A stretch of 64,000 nt of DNA from Tritrichomonas musculus. Taxonomy: Eukaryota; Parabasalia; Tritrichomonadida; Tritrichomonadidae. Of this stretch, positions 31,925 through 42,500 are shown in pieces. How positions within the stretch are numbered: position 1 is the first letter of the stretch; each line of letters starts with the position of its first letter. Under the pieces are notes generated by a model. The model did not search any database, was not told the DNA's origin, and saw only the letters and a program-made list of their open reading frames with translations. The stretch covers positions 4,960,001 through 5,024,000 of the forward strand of contig JAPFFF010000010.1 in NCBI GenBank assembly GCA_039105265.1, given 5' to 3'. The position numbers and the translations under genes were made by a program.

Positions 31925-32395
31925 TTAAAAAAGTATTTGAAAAGGATTATATGGTTCATTCGAATTGAAAGAATCAGGAGACATCTCGCTTTTTTCATCT
32001 TTCAAGTCCATTGCTGATTCATCATTGATCTCATCTAAATCACTGAAAAATGGTGTGAATGGTGTATCACTGGCTGAATCATTCAAGATTTCAAGATCAT
32101 TTTCTGGCTGATCCAAATTAATTTGATTTTGATCGTCATTAAGAGAAGCATTTTCATTCGATGCATTAGGATTAGCATTTGATGAAACAAATTCTCTTCT
32201 TCTAGTTACAGGGTTTGTTACTATCCTGTATGGGTTTCTAACGCCATGTAGAAATAATATTGCATCAATATTATTTGGAAGCAGCTGGATTATTTTTTTA
32301 TTGATATAAAGAAAAACCCTGACGGTTCCGTTTGGATTTTTAAATTCGACAAATTTCACTGCCGTTCGGTACTTGGGCCTTCCAACCTTTCCCAT
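31925..32395 (-). CDS. small basic-head / acidic-tail protein, AT-hook-like start
   Basis: This 156-residue protein of unrecognised family starts MGKVGRPKYRT, whose GRPK core resembles an AT-hook minor-groove DNA-binding motif. A compact conserved-looking domain follows (about 12-72, VKFVEFKNPNGTVRVFLYIN to NPVTRRREF). From residue 75 on it is strongly acidic and Asn/Ser-rich with scattered hydrophobic pairs (ENDLEILNDS, TPFTPFFSDLDEI, EPYNPFQILF), like a transcription-activation tail. A nuclear regulator is a reasonable guess but unproven. There is no signal peptide and no Initiator close to the ATG. Confidence 0.55.
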   Translation of the reverse strand: MGKVGRPKYRTAVKFVEFKNPNGTVRVFLYINKKIIQLLPNNIDAILFLHGVRNPYRIVTNPVTRRREFVSSNANPNASNENASLNDDQNQINLDQPENDLEILNDSASDTPFTPFFSDLDEINDESAMDLKDEKSEMSPDSFNSNEPYNPFQILF

Positions 32396-33721
32396 TTAAT
32401 TTCTTTAAAAACAGTTATAGCAATTTTTCAACAGAAACCATTCAATTATAATTGACTGTTTAAACTGATTAAGATAAAAGGATATTAAATTATTATATTC
32501 TAAACAAATCAATTTTTACAATAAAATTTAATTTATTCTTTTTGTTCTTTATTTTTATATTCTATTTATTTGGTTTGTTTTCATTATAAATGTAAAATTA
32601 CAAAGATAAAAAGTGATAATCAGTGAAAAAAAAATATTTGCTTTTTGAATGGATTCAGAAAACCTTTAAAATATTGTGTTAATAATTTCGGTTTTCTTAA
32701 TACCTATTGCTATTTATTACCAAATTGAAGAGTAAACCAAAGTTTTAAATCTCAAATATTCAATTAATGCCTTTTGTACCATATTATTTCTTTATTTTGC
32801 CATTAATTTGGAATATGAGCATTATATGTTTTATATATAACTAAATTTAGCTATTTCCAATAATGAATACAAAAACCTTTGTTTAATTAAATGATTTAAT
32901 AAAAAATCAAAATCATAATAATCTAATTTTAATAATTATTTAATCATTATCAAATTTTTATTCTTATTTGCACATTATATCCTTAATTTACATTTCACCG
33001 ACATTTTTTTTTTTTTTTAGTAATAGTTCTTTTTTTTTAATTAATTAATTAAATAATTATGTCATTCTACTGGCAAAATTATTTTTCGATGTTAAAAAGT
33101 CAAGCGTGAGCCAGTTAGTCATATAAACATAATTTATTCAAATTCCAAAAATTATTGTTAATTATAAATATATTTTCCATTTTCAATGTTATCAAATGAA
33201 TCAAATAATTTCATGAGATTTATACAATATCATATCCTTATTAAACAAACAAAAAAGAAAGAAGATTGATTTATTCAAAAAAAAAAAAAAAAAAAAAACA
33301 ATAATTTTGTCATTCAGGTTTTTGAATACAAATTTTGTCACTGTAGTGCTTTTGATGTCCAACATTTTAAATTCTTGATACCTCACATTTTACCAAAGGA
33401 CCAGTGAATAATTTATTTTACAACAAAGAAACTATGTTGGCTGAATATATGTACATTCAAATTCACTGTTGACTTTTTGAAAAGAGCTCATGACATCATC
33501 ATTTGATAGCCATCTATCCTTTCCAGTTACAATTTTTACCGAGTCTTACCGCCACCCGCGGGGTCTCGGCTGCGCTCGACGCCCGCTAGGCGGTATGTAG
33601 ACTTCGGTGAAAAATATGTAAAAATGAAAGAACAGATATGCATTCAAAATACTGAGGTCATTTTGCATCTTACCAAAAAGTGGACGGTGAATTTGAATGA
33701 TACAAAAAATCGGCCAACAAT

Positions 33722-33753
<32 letters not shown>

Positions 33754-33983
33754 GGAAATCGGATTTGCCCGCAGCAGTTAAGGTCAAAATTGGCCTCTAT
33801 CGTTCTACAGAAAATAAAAGCTTGGAACTTTTTTGCACTTTTGCAAAAAATACCATGAGTGATCATCTGATTTCTTTTGAATCTATGTAGCAAACTCTGA
33901 ATTCTGATTTAATGAATAATTTCTTACAATAAAAGATTCAATGAAATAGTATGAAATGTTTATTAAATAACAATGAAATGATC
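32396..33983. other. 1.6-kb intergenic region with GC-rich hairpin and long homopolymers
   Basis: No protein gene is supported. It holds A22 at about 33277-33298, T30 at 33723-33752, a T-run near 33006, and an isolated GC-rich hairpin at 33532-33615. Short reading frames here are products of the homopolymers. Confidence 0.5.
33532..33615. other. isolated GC-rich long hairpin, possible structured RNA or element
   Basis: In otherwise very AT-rich DNA, about 60 bases are GC-rich and fold into one long stem: ATTTTT/AAAAAT, ACCGA/TCGGT, GTCT/AGAC, TACCGCC/GGCGGTA and GCGGG/CCCGC, about 27 pairs with small bulges and a GC-rich loop at 33563-33581. It does not make a tRNA cloverleaf. It lies about 370 bases past the stop codon of the helicase gene. 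It may be a non-coding RNA, a hairpin transposable element or a processing signal. Confidence 0.4.
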
Positions 33984-36900
33984 TCAGGCAATATCGACTA
34001 AATTCATCAATTTCCCTTCGAAGTCCACAGAGAGCATTTCTTTGCGGAACAGAATCTCGCCTTTCTTGAATTGGCTGTTGGCATCTACTGACGCTACGTA
34101 AGCAGCAAGCGGCGTGCCGCACTTGGGACATTGCCGCCTGACAAATATGCAAAGTCCTGTTTCGGATCTTATTATTCTCGTGCTTTTTGTGAGGTCTGTT
34201 TGAATTGCTTTTTCAGTGAGAAACATGATTTTCGCCTCGGTTCCGTGCAAATTTAAAATCTGGAAGAACTCTGGCGTCGAAATCGACTTGAAATCCGCCT
34301 CATCGAGGTTGCTGATCCGTATAACGAGCGATCCGCATGAAGAGCAAAACATGCTCGTGGGAGGATTCTCGCTGGAATTCTCTGTGATTTGGAAACCGCC
34401 ATGATCATTTGAAGTGATTGAATTTGAAGCTTTACTTGAGCTATCGTACGCCTGTGCTGGCTTCTTTTCCTGTGAATTATTGCTCATTGAATAATTGTCA
34501 TGAGTTTGTGCTGGCTGCTTTTCAGTTGAGTAATTGTTCATACTGAATGGGTTATTGTAATTTTGTGCTGGCTTCTTTTCCTGTGAATTATTGCTTGCTG
34601 AGTAATTGTCATGAGTTTGTTCTGGCTTCTTTTCAGTTGAGTAATTGTTCATACTGAATGAGCTATCGTATGCCTGTGCTGGCTTCTTTTCCTGTGAATT
34701 ATTGCTTGCTGAGTAATTGTCATGAGTTTGTGCTGGCTGCTTTTCAGTTGAGTAATTGTTCATACTGAATGAGCTATCGTATGTTTGTGCTGGCTTCTTT
34801 TCCTGTGAATTATTGCTCATTGAATAATTGTCATGAGTTTGTGCTGGCTTCTTTTCAGTTGAGTAATTGTTCATACTGAATGGGTTGTTGTAATTTTGTG
34901 CTGGCTTCTCTTCAGTTGCACTGTTGTTCATTGGATAATTGTTCATATTGAATGAATTGTTATATTTTTGCGTTGGTTTCCTTTCAGTCGAATAATTGTT
35001 CACGCCGAATGGATTATTGTAATTCGGTGCGGGCTTCTTTTCAGATGCATTGTTGCTCATTGAGTAATTGTTCATACCGAATGGATTGTCGTAACTCTGT
35101 GAAAAATTGCCAGTTTTCAAGGAGCTGTTGTAATTCTGGTCTGGCTTTTTCTGAGATGTATTATTGTTCATATTGAATGAGAAGTCAAATCCGTATTTAG
35201 ACTGATTTTCATATGAGCAATTACCATAGTTGAATGAACTGAAATCTGTTGTTTTTACTGGCGACTTTTTGAACGGATCATCTATTGAATTTTTCAGTTT
35301 TTGATAACTCGGTATTTTTGAAGTCGGCGATTTATTTGCAAATTGAAAATCATCGTTGAATTGGTCATCTTTTGGAAGTTGGAAACTAGAAAACTTTTGA
35401 CTAAATCTTTGCTGGCTGAGCAAAGGAGAAGCTGCCAAATTGTTTCCAGGGAATTTTTTTCGATTCTCCTTGTAAAAAGAAGAGAGAAGGACTTCTGCCT
35501 GTTCAGCTGATTGTGAGATGTGCAAATTCATTTTTAGCCAAGTTGGCAACTTTTCAATATTTGCTTCAATTCTTTCATCCAAGAAGACGATAGCTCCGTA
35601 ATCGCTTGTATGCCTCAAGCATCTTCCAACCGACTGAAAAAGGGCCCTAAAAGCCTGACAAGTGTACCATTCTTGCCCTGACAAATAATTCTTGTTTGTG
35701 CTTTTTCTAATGTCGTTGTATTTCATCTTCAATTCAACATCGGCCTCTTTGAAGCCCGGATAAGGAATGCCGAACACGTAAACAATTCTGGACAAATCGT
35801 CAGAAAAGTCGAGACCTTCGCTAATTTTACCTCTGCAGACACCAATAAGCAATCCTCCATTCGGACACGAAACAAACTCTCTAATAATTTGTGGTGCTGA
35901 CAAATTTGACTTTTCTTCAACGATTTGTTTAATTTCACAGATTATATCGAACATGTTTGATGACTTCCATTCTCGAATGATTGCATCTTTTGTGTAGTAT
36001 GATGGCGTGAAAAGTAAAGATCCTCCAGGAACGGTTTTTATCGTCTTGTACACAATTTGTGATAATGCGGAATAAATCTCTTGTCCCTGCGATTGCAGAC
36101 TTGAATATCTCGACGTGATGCGAACATTTCGATGTTTGTTGATCGATATTGTTAGAACTTGTGATGAATCAACAACATGTGGTGCTGATACGCGAATAGG
36201 AAATGATGATTCAAGTTCAGCTGCAAATGAATCAAGAGGTGACAACGTTCCTGACGTGATGATGATTGATCGTGCTTTTCTATTAATTTTCTCAAATAAA
36301 AACGAAGGTTTCAAACACAACAAACGAAACTCATCTCTATTAATGTCTCCTTTTTCATCCGGAACGAAAACAATTCTAAAGAAATCAAAAGTTTGAGGAT
36401 TCAAGACACCGAAAACATCGCAACAAGCCGAAAAAAACGAAATTAAAAGGTCATTTTTATACATTGAATGATCGTTCTTATCACTATTTGCTAACAACTT
36501 CAACCAAGTGTACATTTGAATTCCAACGCCAGCAATCAAAGTCTCATTAATTGTTGGAAAAACAGAACGAAAAGACTCACCGGACAAAAATTTAGGACGA
36601 TTATTATTATTATTATTGTTGTTGTTGTTGTTGTTGTTGTTTTGAAAGTGTTGGTCATAATCTCTTCTCTTTCTTTCAAGGAAATTTATTATGTCTGTTT
36701 GTATTCGTTGCACTTGCTCATATAAAGCTTTGTAGCTGTCATTATGAGGAACATATTGTGCTGCATTTCGTGCATCGAAGACTTGCTTGTATGTCAATGA
36801 TAACGATGCATCTTCACGTGCTGTGCCTTCGATATTATGGCCTTCATCGAAGATCGCAATTGTCGTGTTTTTTCCGAAATCGAGGAGCAAATTCTTATCA

Positions 36901-38033
36901 TCATTCGCCTTTAGTATGTAATTATATGGACAGAAGGCAACTTGAGCTCCATGATAAATAGCAAATGCGAGTTGATAAGGACAAACCTTGTGATTTCTTC
37001 CATAAATTTTCAAATCTTCCAAATCAAATTTTGGCTTGTCTCCTCGATTTGTAAACTCGAAAGGAATCGGATTGTTTCCAGCACCACTGATCATTCTTAG
37101 GTCTTCAAGATCGCCTCCGCTTTTGTTGTTATTGTTGTTGTTTCCGTTTACATTATTAAACGGACATCCTTCCTCTGAATCACACAATCTTCGACAGTCG
37201 TAATCAGGCGAACTTGACGACGCAACTTCTGGAACAATACAAAGATGACGTCTGGAGGCTAGAATCGAAAAGGATGGGAAATATGGAAGCTTTTTGAATT
37301 CGCCAACAAGCTGCTGTAATTGAATATGCGTTCGTGATGTGTAGTAAAGTTTCGTGATCGCTGGATTGGTCTCAAGATAAGCAAGAGATGCTGACAATAA
37401 TGCAAGCGACTTGCCTGTGCCTGTTGGTGACTCTAAAAGCGCATTTTGGCCGTTTTTGAATGCTAAAATTGTGCTCGAAATCAGCATTTTTTGAGCTTCG
37501 TACGGCTTCTCATACGGGAACTTAACGGAAATTCCGTGATATGAAAAAGTGAAGAATTTGGGAATGGCAACCGATGGGTGCACTTGATATGGTATGGAAT
37601 TGTCCTGTGAGGGATAATTTTGTATAGGAGGATTTGGCCTTATAGGTGAATTTTGATTTTGTGGATTTTTTGGGGGTGGCTGACTTTTGATTGGTATGTT
37701 AGTTGGAAATTTGCTTTGTGGAAGATTCTTTGGATCGAAACTTAAAAATCCAATGTCTTCTTGTGGGGGCAAATATTGATTTTGATTATATGGAGTAAAT
37801 TGGGGAGGGTTGTATGAGGATGATGGAATATTTTTTGGAGAAAAATTGTTCATATCTTGTGGATTTTGGTTTTTAAAAGGACTGTTTATTTTTGGTGATG
37901 TTGTATCTTTTTTGGAATGGAAATCTTCTTGACCTATTTCTTCAACATCAGATTCTGAATCGCTCTCTTGTTTCGGATTTTGAAGATTACCTGAATTTTC
38001 ATTTCGAACAAAATCAACAATTTTCTTCCACAT
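33984..38033 (-). CDS. FANCJ/RTEL1-type (XPD family) DNA helicase
   Basis: Superfamily 2 iron-sulphur helicase of 1349 residues, probably unwinding 5'-3' at repair intermediates, G-quadruplexes or telomeres in the nucleus. Visible motifs: Q-motif region FPYEKPYEAQ, Walker A ESPTGTGKSLALL, Fe-S cysteines (HLCIVPE, DCRRLCDSEEGCPF, KVCPYQLA), the Walker B variant DEGHNIE, SGTLSPLDSF, and motif VI QSVGRCLRHTSDYGAIVF. An Asn homopolymer sits near residue 480. After the core, a Ser/Asn/Lys-rich low-complexity tail contains 37-residue repeats. The C-terminus has a zinc-ribbon-like CSSCG / CPKCG pair. The start is the ATG at 38033; the open frame continues upstream without another ATG. FANCJ and RTEL1 cannot be told apart safely from this sequence. 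Confidence 0.85.
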   Translation of the reverse strand: MWKKIVDFVRNENSGNLQNPKQESDSESDVEEIGQEDFHSKKDTTSPKINSPFKNQNPQDMNNFSPKNIPSSSYNPPQFTPYNQNQYLPPQEDIGFLSFDPKNLPQSKFPTNIPIKSQPPPKNPQNQNSPIRPNPPIQNYPSQDNSIPYQVHPSVAIPKFFTFSYHGISVKFPYEKPYEAQKMLISSTILAFKNGQNALLESPTGTGKSLALLSASLAYLETNPAITKLYYTSRTHIQLQQLVGEFKKLPYFPSFSILASRRHLCIVPEVASSSSPDYDCRRLCDSEEGCPFNNVNGNNNNNNKSGGDLEDLRMISGAGNNPIPFEFTNRGDKPKFDLEDLKIYGRNHKVCPYQLAFAIYHGAQVAFCPYNYILKANDDKNLLLDFGKNTTIAIFDEGHNIEGTAREDASLSLTYKQVFDARNAAQYVPHNDSYKALYEQVQRIQTDIINFLERKRRDYDQHFQNNNNNNNNNNNNNNRPKFLSGESFRSVFPTINETLIAGVGIQMYTWLKLLANSDKNDHSMYKNDLLISFFSACCDVFGVLNPQTFDFFRIVFVPDEKGDINRDEFRLLCLKPSFLFEKINRKARSIIITSGTLSPLDSFAAELESSFPIRVSAPHVVDSSQVLTISINKHRNVRITSRYSSLQSQGQEIYSALSQIVYKTIKTVPGGSLLFTPSYYTKDAIIREWKSSNMFDIICEIKQIVEEKSNLSAPQIIREFVSCPNGGLLIGVCRGKISEGLDFSDDLSRIVYVFGIPYPGFKEADVELKMKYNDIRKSTNKNYLSGQEWYTCQAFRALFQSVGRCLRHTSDYGAIVFLDERIEANIEKLPTWLKMNLHISQSAEQAEVLLSSFYKENRKKFPGNNLAASPLLSQQRFSQKFSSFQLPKDDQFNDDFQFANKSPTSKIPSYQKLKNSIDDPFKKSPVKTTDFSSFNYGNCSYENQSKYGFDFSFNMNNNTSQKKPDQNYNSSLKTGNFSQSYDNPFGMNNYSMSNNASEKKPAPNYNNPFGVNNYSTERKPTQKYNNSFNMNNYPMNNSATEEKPAQNYNNPFSMNNYSTEKKPAQTHDNYSMSNNSQEKKPAQTYDSSFSMNNYSTEKQPAQTHDNYSASNNSQEKKPAQAYDSSFSMNNYSTEKKPEQTHDNYSASNNSQEKKPAQNYNNPFSMNNYSTEKQPAQTHDNYSMSNNSQEKKPAQAYDSSSKASNSITSNDHGGFQITENSSENPPTSMFCSSCGSLVIRISNLDEADFKSISTPEFFQILNLHGTEAKIMFLTEKAIQTDLTKSTRIIRSETGLCIFVRRQCPKCGTPLAAYVASVDANSQFKKGEILFRKEMLSVDFEGKLMNLVDIA
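34440..35170 (-). repeat. in-frame 111-base minisatellite in the helicase tail
   Basis: Units of 111 bases recur at exact spacing (anchor TGAGTTTGT at 34501, 34612, 34723 and 34834), coding 37-residue repeats containing MNNYSTEKKPAQ and NYSMSNNSQEKKPAQ. Shorter degenerate copies continue to about 35170. Near-identity of the units shows recent expansion; the frame is kept. Confidence 0.8.
36601..36639. repeat. trinucleotide repeat coding Asn tract
   Basis: ATT units followed by GTT units on the plus strand (AAT and AAC on the coding strand) encode about 14 consecutive Asn residues in the helicase. It is a likely site of length variation. Confidence 0.75.
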
Positions 38034-38629
38034 CTTTTTCAAATATTTTAAACGTTCTCGAATGGGAACTTCCTCTTTAGGTTTAAAAAGTTTTTTAGAA
38101 AAGATTTATTTGTTTAATGTTTTGCTCATAATTATAAAAATTGATATTCTTCAAGTTTATAAAGTATTGTTTAAACATGTGATATTGATTTTCTGAAGAG
38201 AGGGAAGGATTTCGTTTACAATGAAAAATCTGTCAATTTTAATGTTATTCATTAAGTATTTTATTTAAAAGATATTATAAGTAAATAATATATGCAAAAC
38301 ATAAGTATTATTTAAAGAAATTTATATATTATTAAAATTGAATTGAAAGGTTTATTGATATAAAAAATAATTAGTGAATATCTTTAGTTGCTAAAGCTAA
38401 ATATTGAATCAAATGCTATATTAATTATTTATAAACTTTTTTGAATAAAATATATAATTATATTTATATAATTTTTGCAATAGAATCATATTTACTATAT
38501 CCTTAAATTTGTTAATAGCAAGTAAGGAAATCTCAATGTTAAATTTATTTTTAACAAGCAAGAATATGAAATTTATATAAACTGAAAAGGAAATATTAAT
38601 TTCATTGTTGCTGCAACAGCAATATCAAA
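38034..38629. other. intergenic, no gene seen
   Basis: AT-rich spacer. An open stretch of about 25 codons (…PKEEVPIRERLKYLKK) runs into the helicase ATG in frame but has no ATG of its own. It could be a lost or mis-assembled N-terminus. Confidence 0.4.
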
Positions 38630-38644
38630 TTAAAGCCCAAGCCA

Positions 38645-39258
38645 GTGAAGAAGTTTTTTCAATCTTTTGTAAACTATTTCCAGAAGCATGAGTTGCTGGA
38701 TATTCAATTATCCAATATTGAAGAATACGAGAAATTAAAAGAAGAATTTAGTATACCTTCAATATCGGAAATAATTCAAAATAAACGTGAATCTGTAAAT
38801 AAATTTACTGCTGCCATTGAATCATTAAAAGATCAAAACAGCGAAAATAAATCTGAAATTGAACATTCAATCGCTAATAGTTTTGATGAGCATCTTCAAA
38901 ATTTCCGAGAAAAAATTCTAGATGTACCTGTTAATTCAATATGGAATATACTTTCTTATAAAGATTGCAATTTTTCATTGCATAATCTTTTTGATTAACT
39001 AAAACAATCTCTTTATGAAAAAATCAAAATCCAAATATTTTTGTTCTTCTTCAATTTATCGATGGAGGAAAAATAACAGAACAAAATCTTATAGATTCTT
39101 GCAATAACGTGACATTGCATTTCGGATTCAGGCCAAAATTTGATGTCATGAACTTTTTTGCATATTTATCTGTAAGATCAACTAGATTAAAAAGTAATTA
39201 TTTGGCTTTAAAAAGTTTTAATTGTTTAAAAAAATTATATATTACAAAACGATTATAA
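38645..39258 (+). pseudogene. decayed BTB-family / coiled-coil protein fragment
   Basis: The frame 38645-38998 has no ATG (it opens at GTG). It contains a helical section and the family motif VPVNSIWNILSYKDCNFSLHNLF, seen in trichomonad BTB-like proteins. After its stop, the similarity continues in another frame from about 39046 to 39258 (LLQFIDGGKITEQNLIDSCNN, then NVTLHFGFRPKFDVMNFF). It lacks an N-terminal BTB part and any C-terminal domain. This is a 5'-truncated, frameshifted copy of a gene family to which the gene at 4987-6396 also belongs. Confidence 0.55.
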
Positions 39259-39590
39259 ATGAAATGAAACTTAAATTAAAAAGATTTTTCATATATAATG
39301 GTATATTGATACTTGCTAGATGCTATAAATGTATTTATACAATAAATTCAATATTAATGATTTTTTTGAATTTTTTATTAGAGATTGTCACTTATTTTAT
39401 TACTTCATCATTTTAAAATGAAAATAATAATGATTGTTCTTTTTGAAAATAAAAAAAAAATATTGATTCTAATATTCATTATATTAATTAAAATGATGAT
39501 TTAATGATGTATGAATTTAAAAAAAAATAAATAAATTTATCGCTATTAATGAATAGAAATTTAATACAATTTCTATTCATTAATTAAAAT
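39259..39590. other. spacer with a strong 3'-flank hairpin
   Basis: The only structure I see is a perfect 17-base-pair stem with a 6-base loop at 39545-39584, ending 7 bases past the stop codon of the Sel1 gene on the minus strand. It may stabilise or mark the mRNA 3' end. Confidence 0.5.
39545..39584 (-). other. 17-bp perfect hairpin just after the Sel1 pseudokinase stop
   Basis: ATTAATGAATAGAAATT and its exact reverse complement are separated by six bases. The start of the stem lies 6 bases past the stop codon at 39591 on the minus strand. Confidence 0.6.
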
Positions 39591-42500
39591 TTACTTTGTC
39601 TTTTTTTGAATTTTTTTAAGTTTTGTTTTGGCTTCAGAATTTCCGTTTTGAGCAGCTTTTTGATAGTATTCGATAGCTTTTTGATAACTTTGTTTTACGC
39701 CTCTTCCCTTTGCAAAGCAACATCCAAGATAAAACAAAGCATCTTGATTTCCTTGTTCAGCTGCCTTATTATAATATTCCATTGCTATTGAAAGGTCCTG
39801 TTTCACTCCTTTTCCTTTTTCATAGCACGACCCGATATTATACAAAGCGTCAGAATTCCCCTTATCTGCAGATTTTTGGAATGAATCGAATGCTTTAGCG
39901 TAATCTTGCTTTGTTCCTTTTCCTTTTTCATAGCACAAGCCGACATAAAGAAAACCATTTGAGTTTCCTTTCTCGGCTGATTTTTGGAAGAATTCAAAAG
40001 CTTTTGACGCGTCTTGTTTGATTCCTCTTCCTTTTTCGTAACACAAACCGACATGAAAGAGTGCATTAGAATTACCTCTTTCAGCTGATTTTACGAAATA
40101 TTCGGCTGCTTTTGAATAGTCTTGTTTGACTCCTTGTCCATTCAAATAACACAATCCAAGACTATACAAAGCACTCGCATTTCCTCGTTTTGCAGATTTC
40201 TGGAAATAATCAATTGCTGTAGCTATATCTTTCTTCACTCCTTTTCCTTCTTCGTAACATAATCCTAAGTTATACAATGTCGTCAAATCACCTTTTTCTG
40301 CAGCTTTTTCATAGTATTCAATGGCCTTTGAATAGTCTTGTTTAACACCACATCCACGGTCATATAAATAGCCAATTCTGCAAATTGCATCGCAATTTCC
40401 TTGATCTGCCAATTTTCTGTAATAGCTCATTGCTTTTGTGTAGTCCTTTTCTACACCAAGTCCGCACTCGTAACTATAACCAAGCTTGAATGTTGCGTCA
40501 GTATTTCCAAGATCTGCCAAACGCTGATAAAATTTGACAGCTTTTGAATAGTCACGTGTAACAAATTGGCCAGTTTCATATAAATAAGCTAGTTTAAATA
40601 AAGCTGCCGTATTGTCTAATTTTGCTGAATGTTCATAATATTCAATTGCTTTTGTGTAATTTTGTTCAACGCCTTTTCCTTTTGCATAGATTTCTCCCAA
40701 TTTAAACAAAGCATCAGAATCGCCTTGTTTTGCAGATTTGGAATAATATTCAAGTGCTTTTGCATAGTCTTGTTTGACACCTTTTCCCTTCTCATACAAA
40801 TGAGCTAGATTATATAACGCATCAGCGTCACTTTTCTTTTTATTTTTGTTGTCTTTGTTGTTATGATCATTTTCATTTGAACTCAATAACGATTCTGAAT
40901 CACTTTTTTCTTTACTTTCTTCTTGTTTTCCTGAATGTGCGTTGAGAATAGCTTGTGAATTTCCAAGTTCAGCAGATTTCGAATAAAATTCATTCGCTTT
41001 TGATCCATCCTTTTCAACTCCTTTTCCTTCTTTGTAGCACATGCTGATTGAATAGAGAGCTTCAGCACTTCCAAGATCAGCCGCTTTGTGATAATATTCA
41101 AGTGCTTTTGAATAGTCCTTTTCAACGCCTTTTCCTTCTTCATAACATAAACCTAGCTTGAACAATGATTTGGCATTTCCAAGATCGATTGATTTTTGAT
41201 AACATTGAATTGCTTTTGAGTAATCTTTCTCAACGCCTTTTCCTTCTTCGTAACATTTGCCAATGCAGCATAATGCATATGAATTGCCAAGTTCTGCAGC
41301 TTGTCTGTAATAGCTGATTGCAATGTTATCATCAATATTGACTCCGTATCCATATGTGTAACAGTATCCGAGTCGAAGTAAACCGAATGAATTTTCTTGA
41401 TTTGTTGATCTCATGTAAAAATGCTCAGCCTTTTCGAAATCTTCTTTGTTCTCATACAAAAGGCCTAAAAGAAATGATGCAAAACTGTTTCCATTCTCTG
41501 ACGATCTGGATAATCTTGCAAGTGCTCGTGTTGGGTTGTGTTCTTTTTGGCTTCCGTGTAATGAAATCAATCCTCTGCAAAATTCTTCACTCGATCTTGA
41601 GCAGCATCTGTTGTTGTTATTTTTAGCTTTATTTTTGTGTTCATTATGACTTGCTGTCTTATGCTTATATCCTGATAACTTTTTGAGATAATCTTTGATT
41701 TCTTTTTCATCGAGTTTTTCATTGAAATAATTTGAATGGTCACTTGACAATTGTGAAAAGATTTCATCAAAACTTGGGCGTTCATGAATATTTGGACTCC
41801 AGCATTGTGTGATTAAATTACGCATCTTTTTTGAAACAGAATCAGCAAATTGTGGGCGATATCCTTTTGAAATTATATTAATAAAATCATCAGCAGTCAT
41901 CGATTTGTCAAGTTCATAAAATGGAACTTTGCCTGTGACAATTTCATAGGCAAGCATTGCAAATGCATATACATCAATTTCTGGTATTGCAAGTTCTTCT
42001 TCTTTAATAAATTCCGGGCTTTTATAATATAGTTGGTTAATTTCGCCTTTATTGGTTAAATTCGACGGTTGGAGTAATGGTTTAGTAAATATATAATCTG
42101 AAACCCGTGGATAATAATTTTCTCCGATAAGAATGTTTTCTGGTTTCAAATTGCAATGTATAATGTTATGCTTGTGTAGATATTTCATTGCTGAGGCAAT
42201 ACCTAACAAACATATATATTTTTTGGTTGGATTCCAATTATTGTCATCAATCCCCTTTTTTTCGATATCTAGTATTTTCTTTAAGGAGCCATGTTTGTAA
42301 TATTTTGAAATTATTGATGGTTCAAATTTCCTGGGATCATTAAAAGATTGGAAATTAATACCAATAAATTTGGCTATTGAAGGATGATTTAAGTTATGAA
42401 TTAGCGTTGATTCCTGTATCATTATCATTTGTTGCTGACTATTGAAGTTTTCATCGATTTTAATGATTTTCGCTGCATACTTTTTGTGATCTTTGACATT

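Noticed and set aside
33532-33615. GC-rich hairpin as a tRNA gene
   Set aside because: It forms one long stem, not a cloverleaf, and lacks T-loop and anticodon-arm features.
33546-33893. 115- and 88-residue frames across the T30 tract and GC-rich hairpin
   Set aside because: They are made of homopolymer codons and the hairpin; no protein signal.
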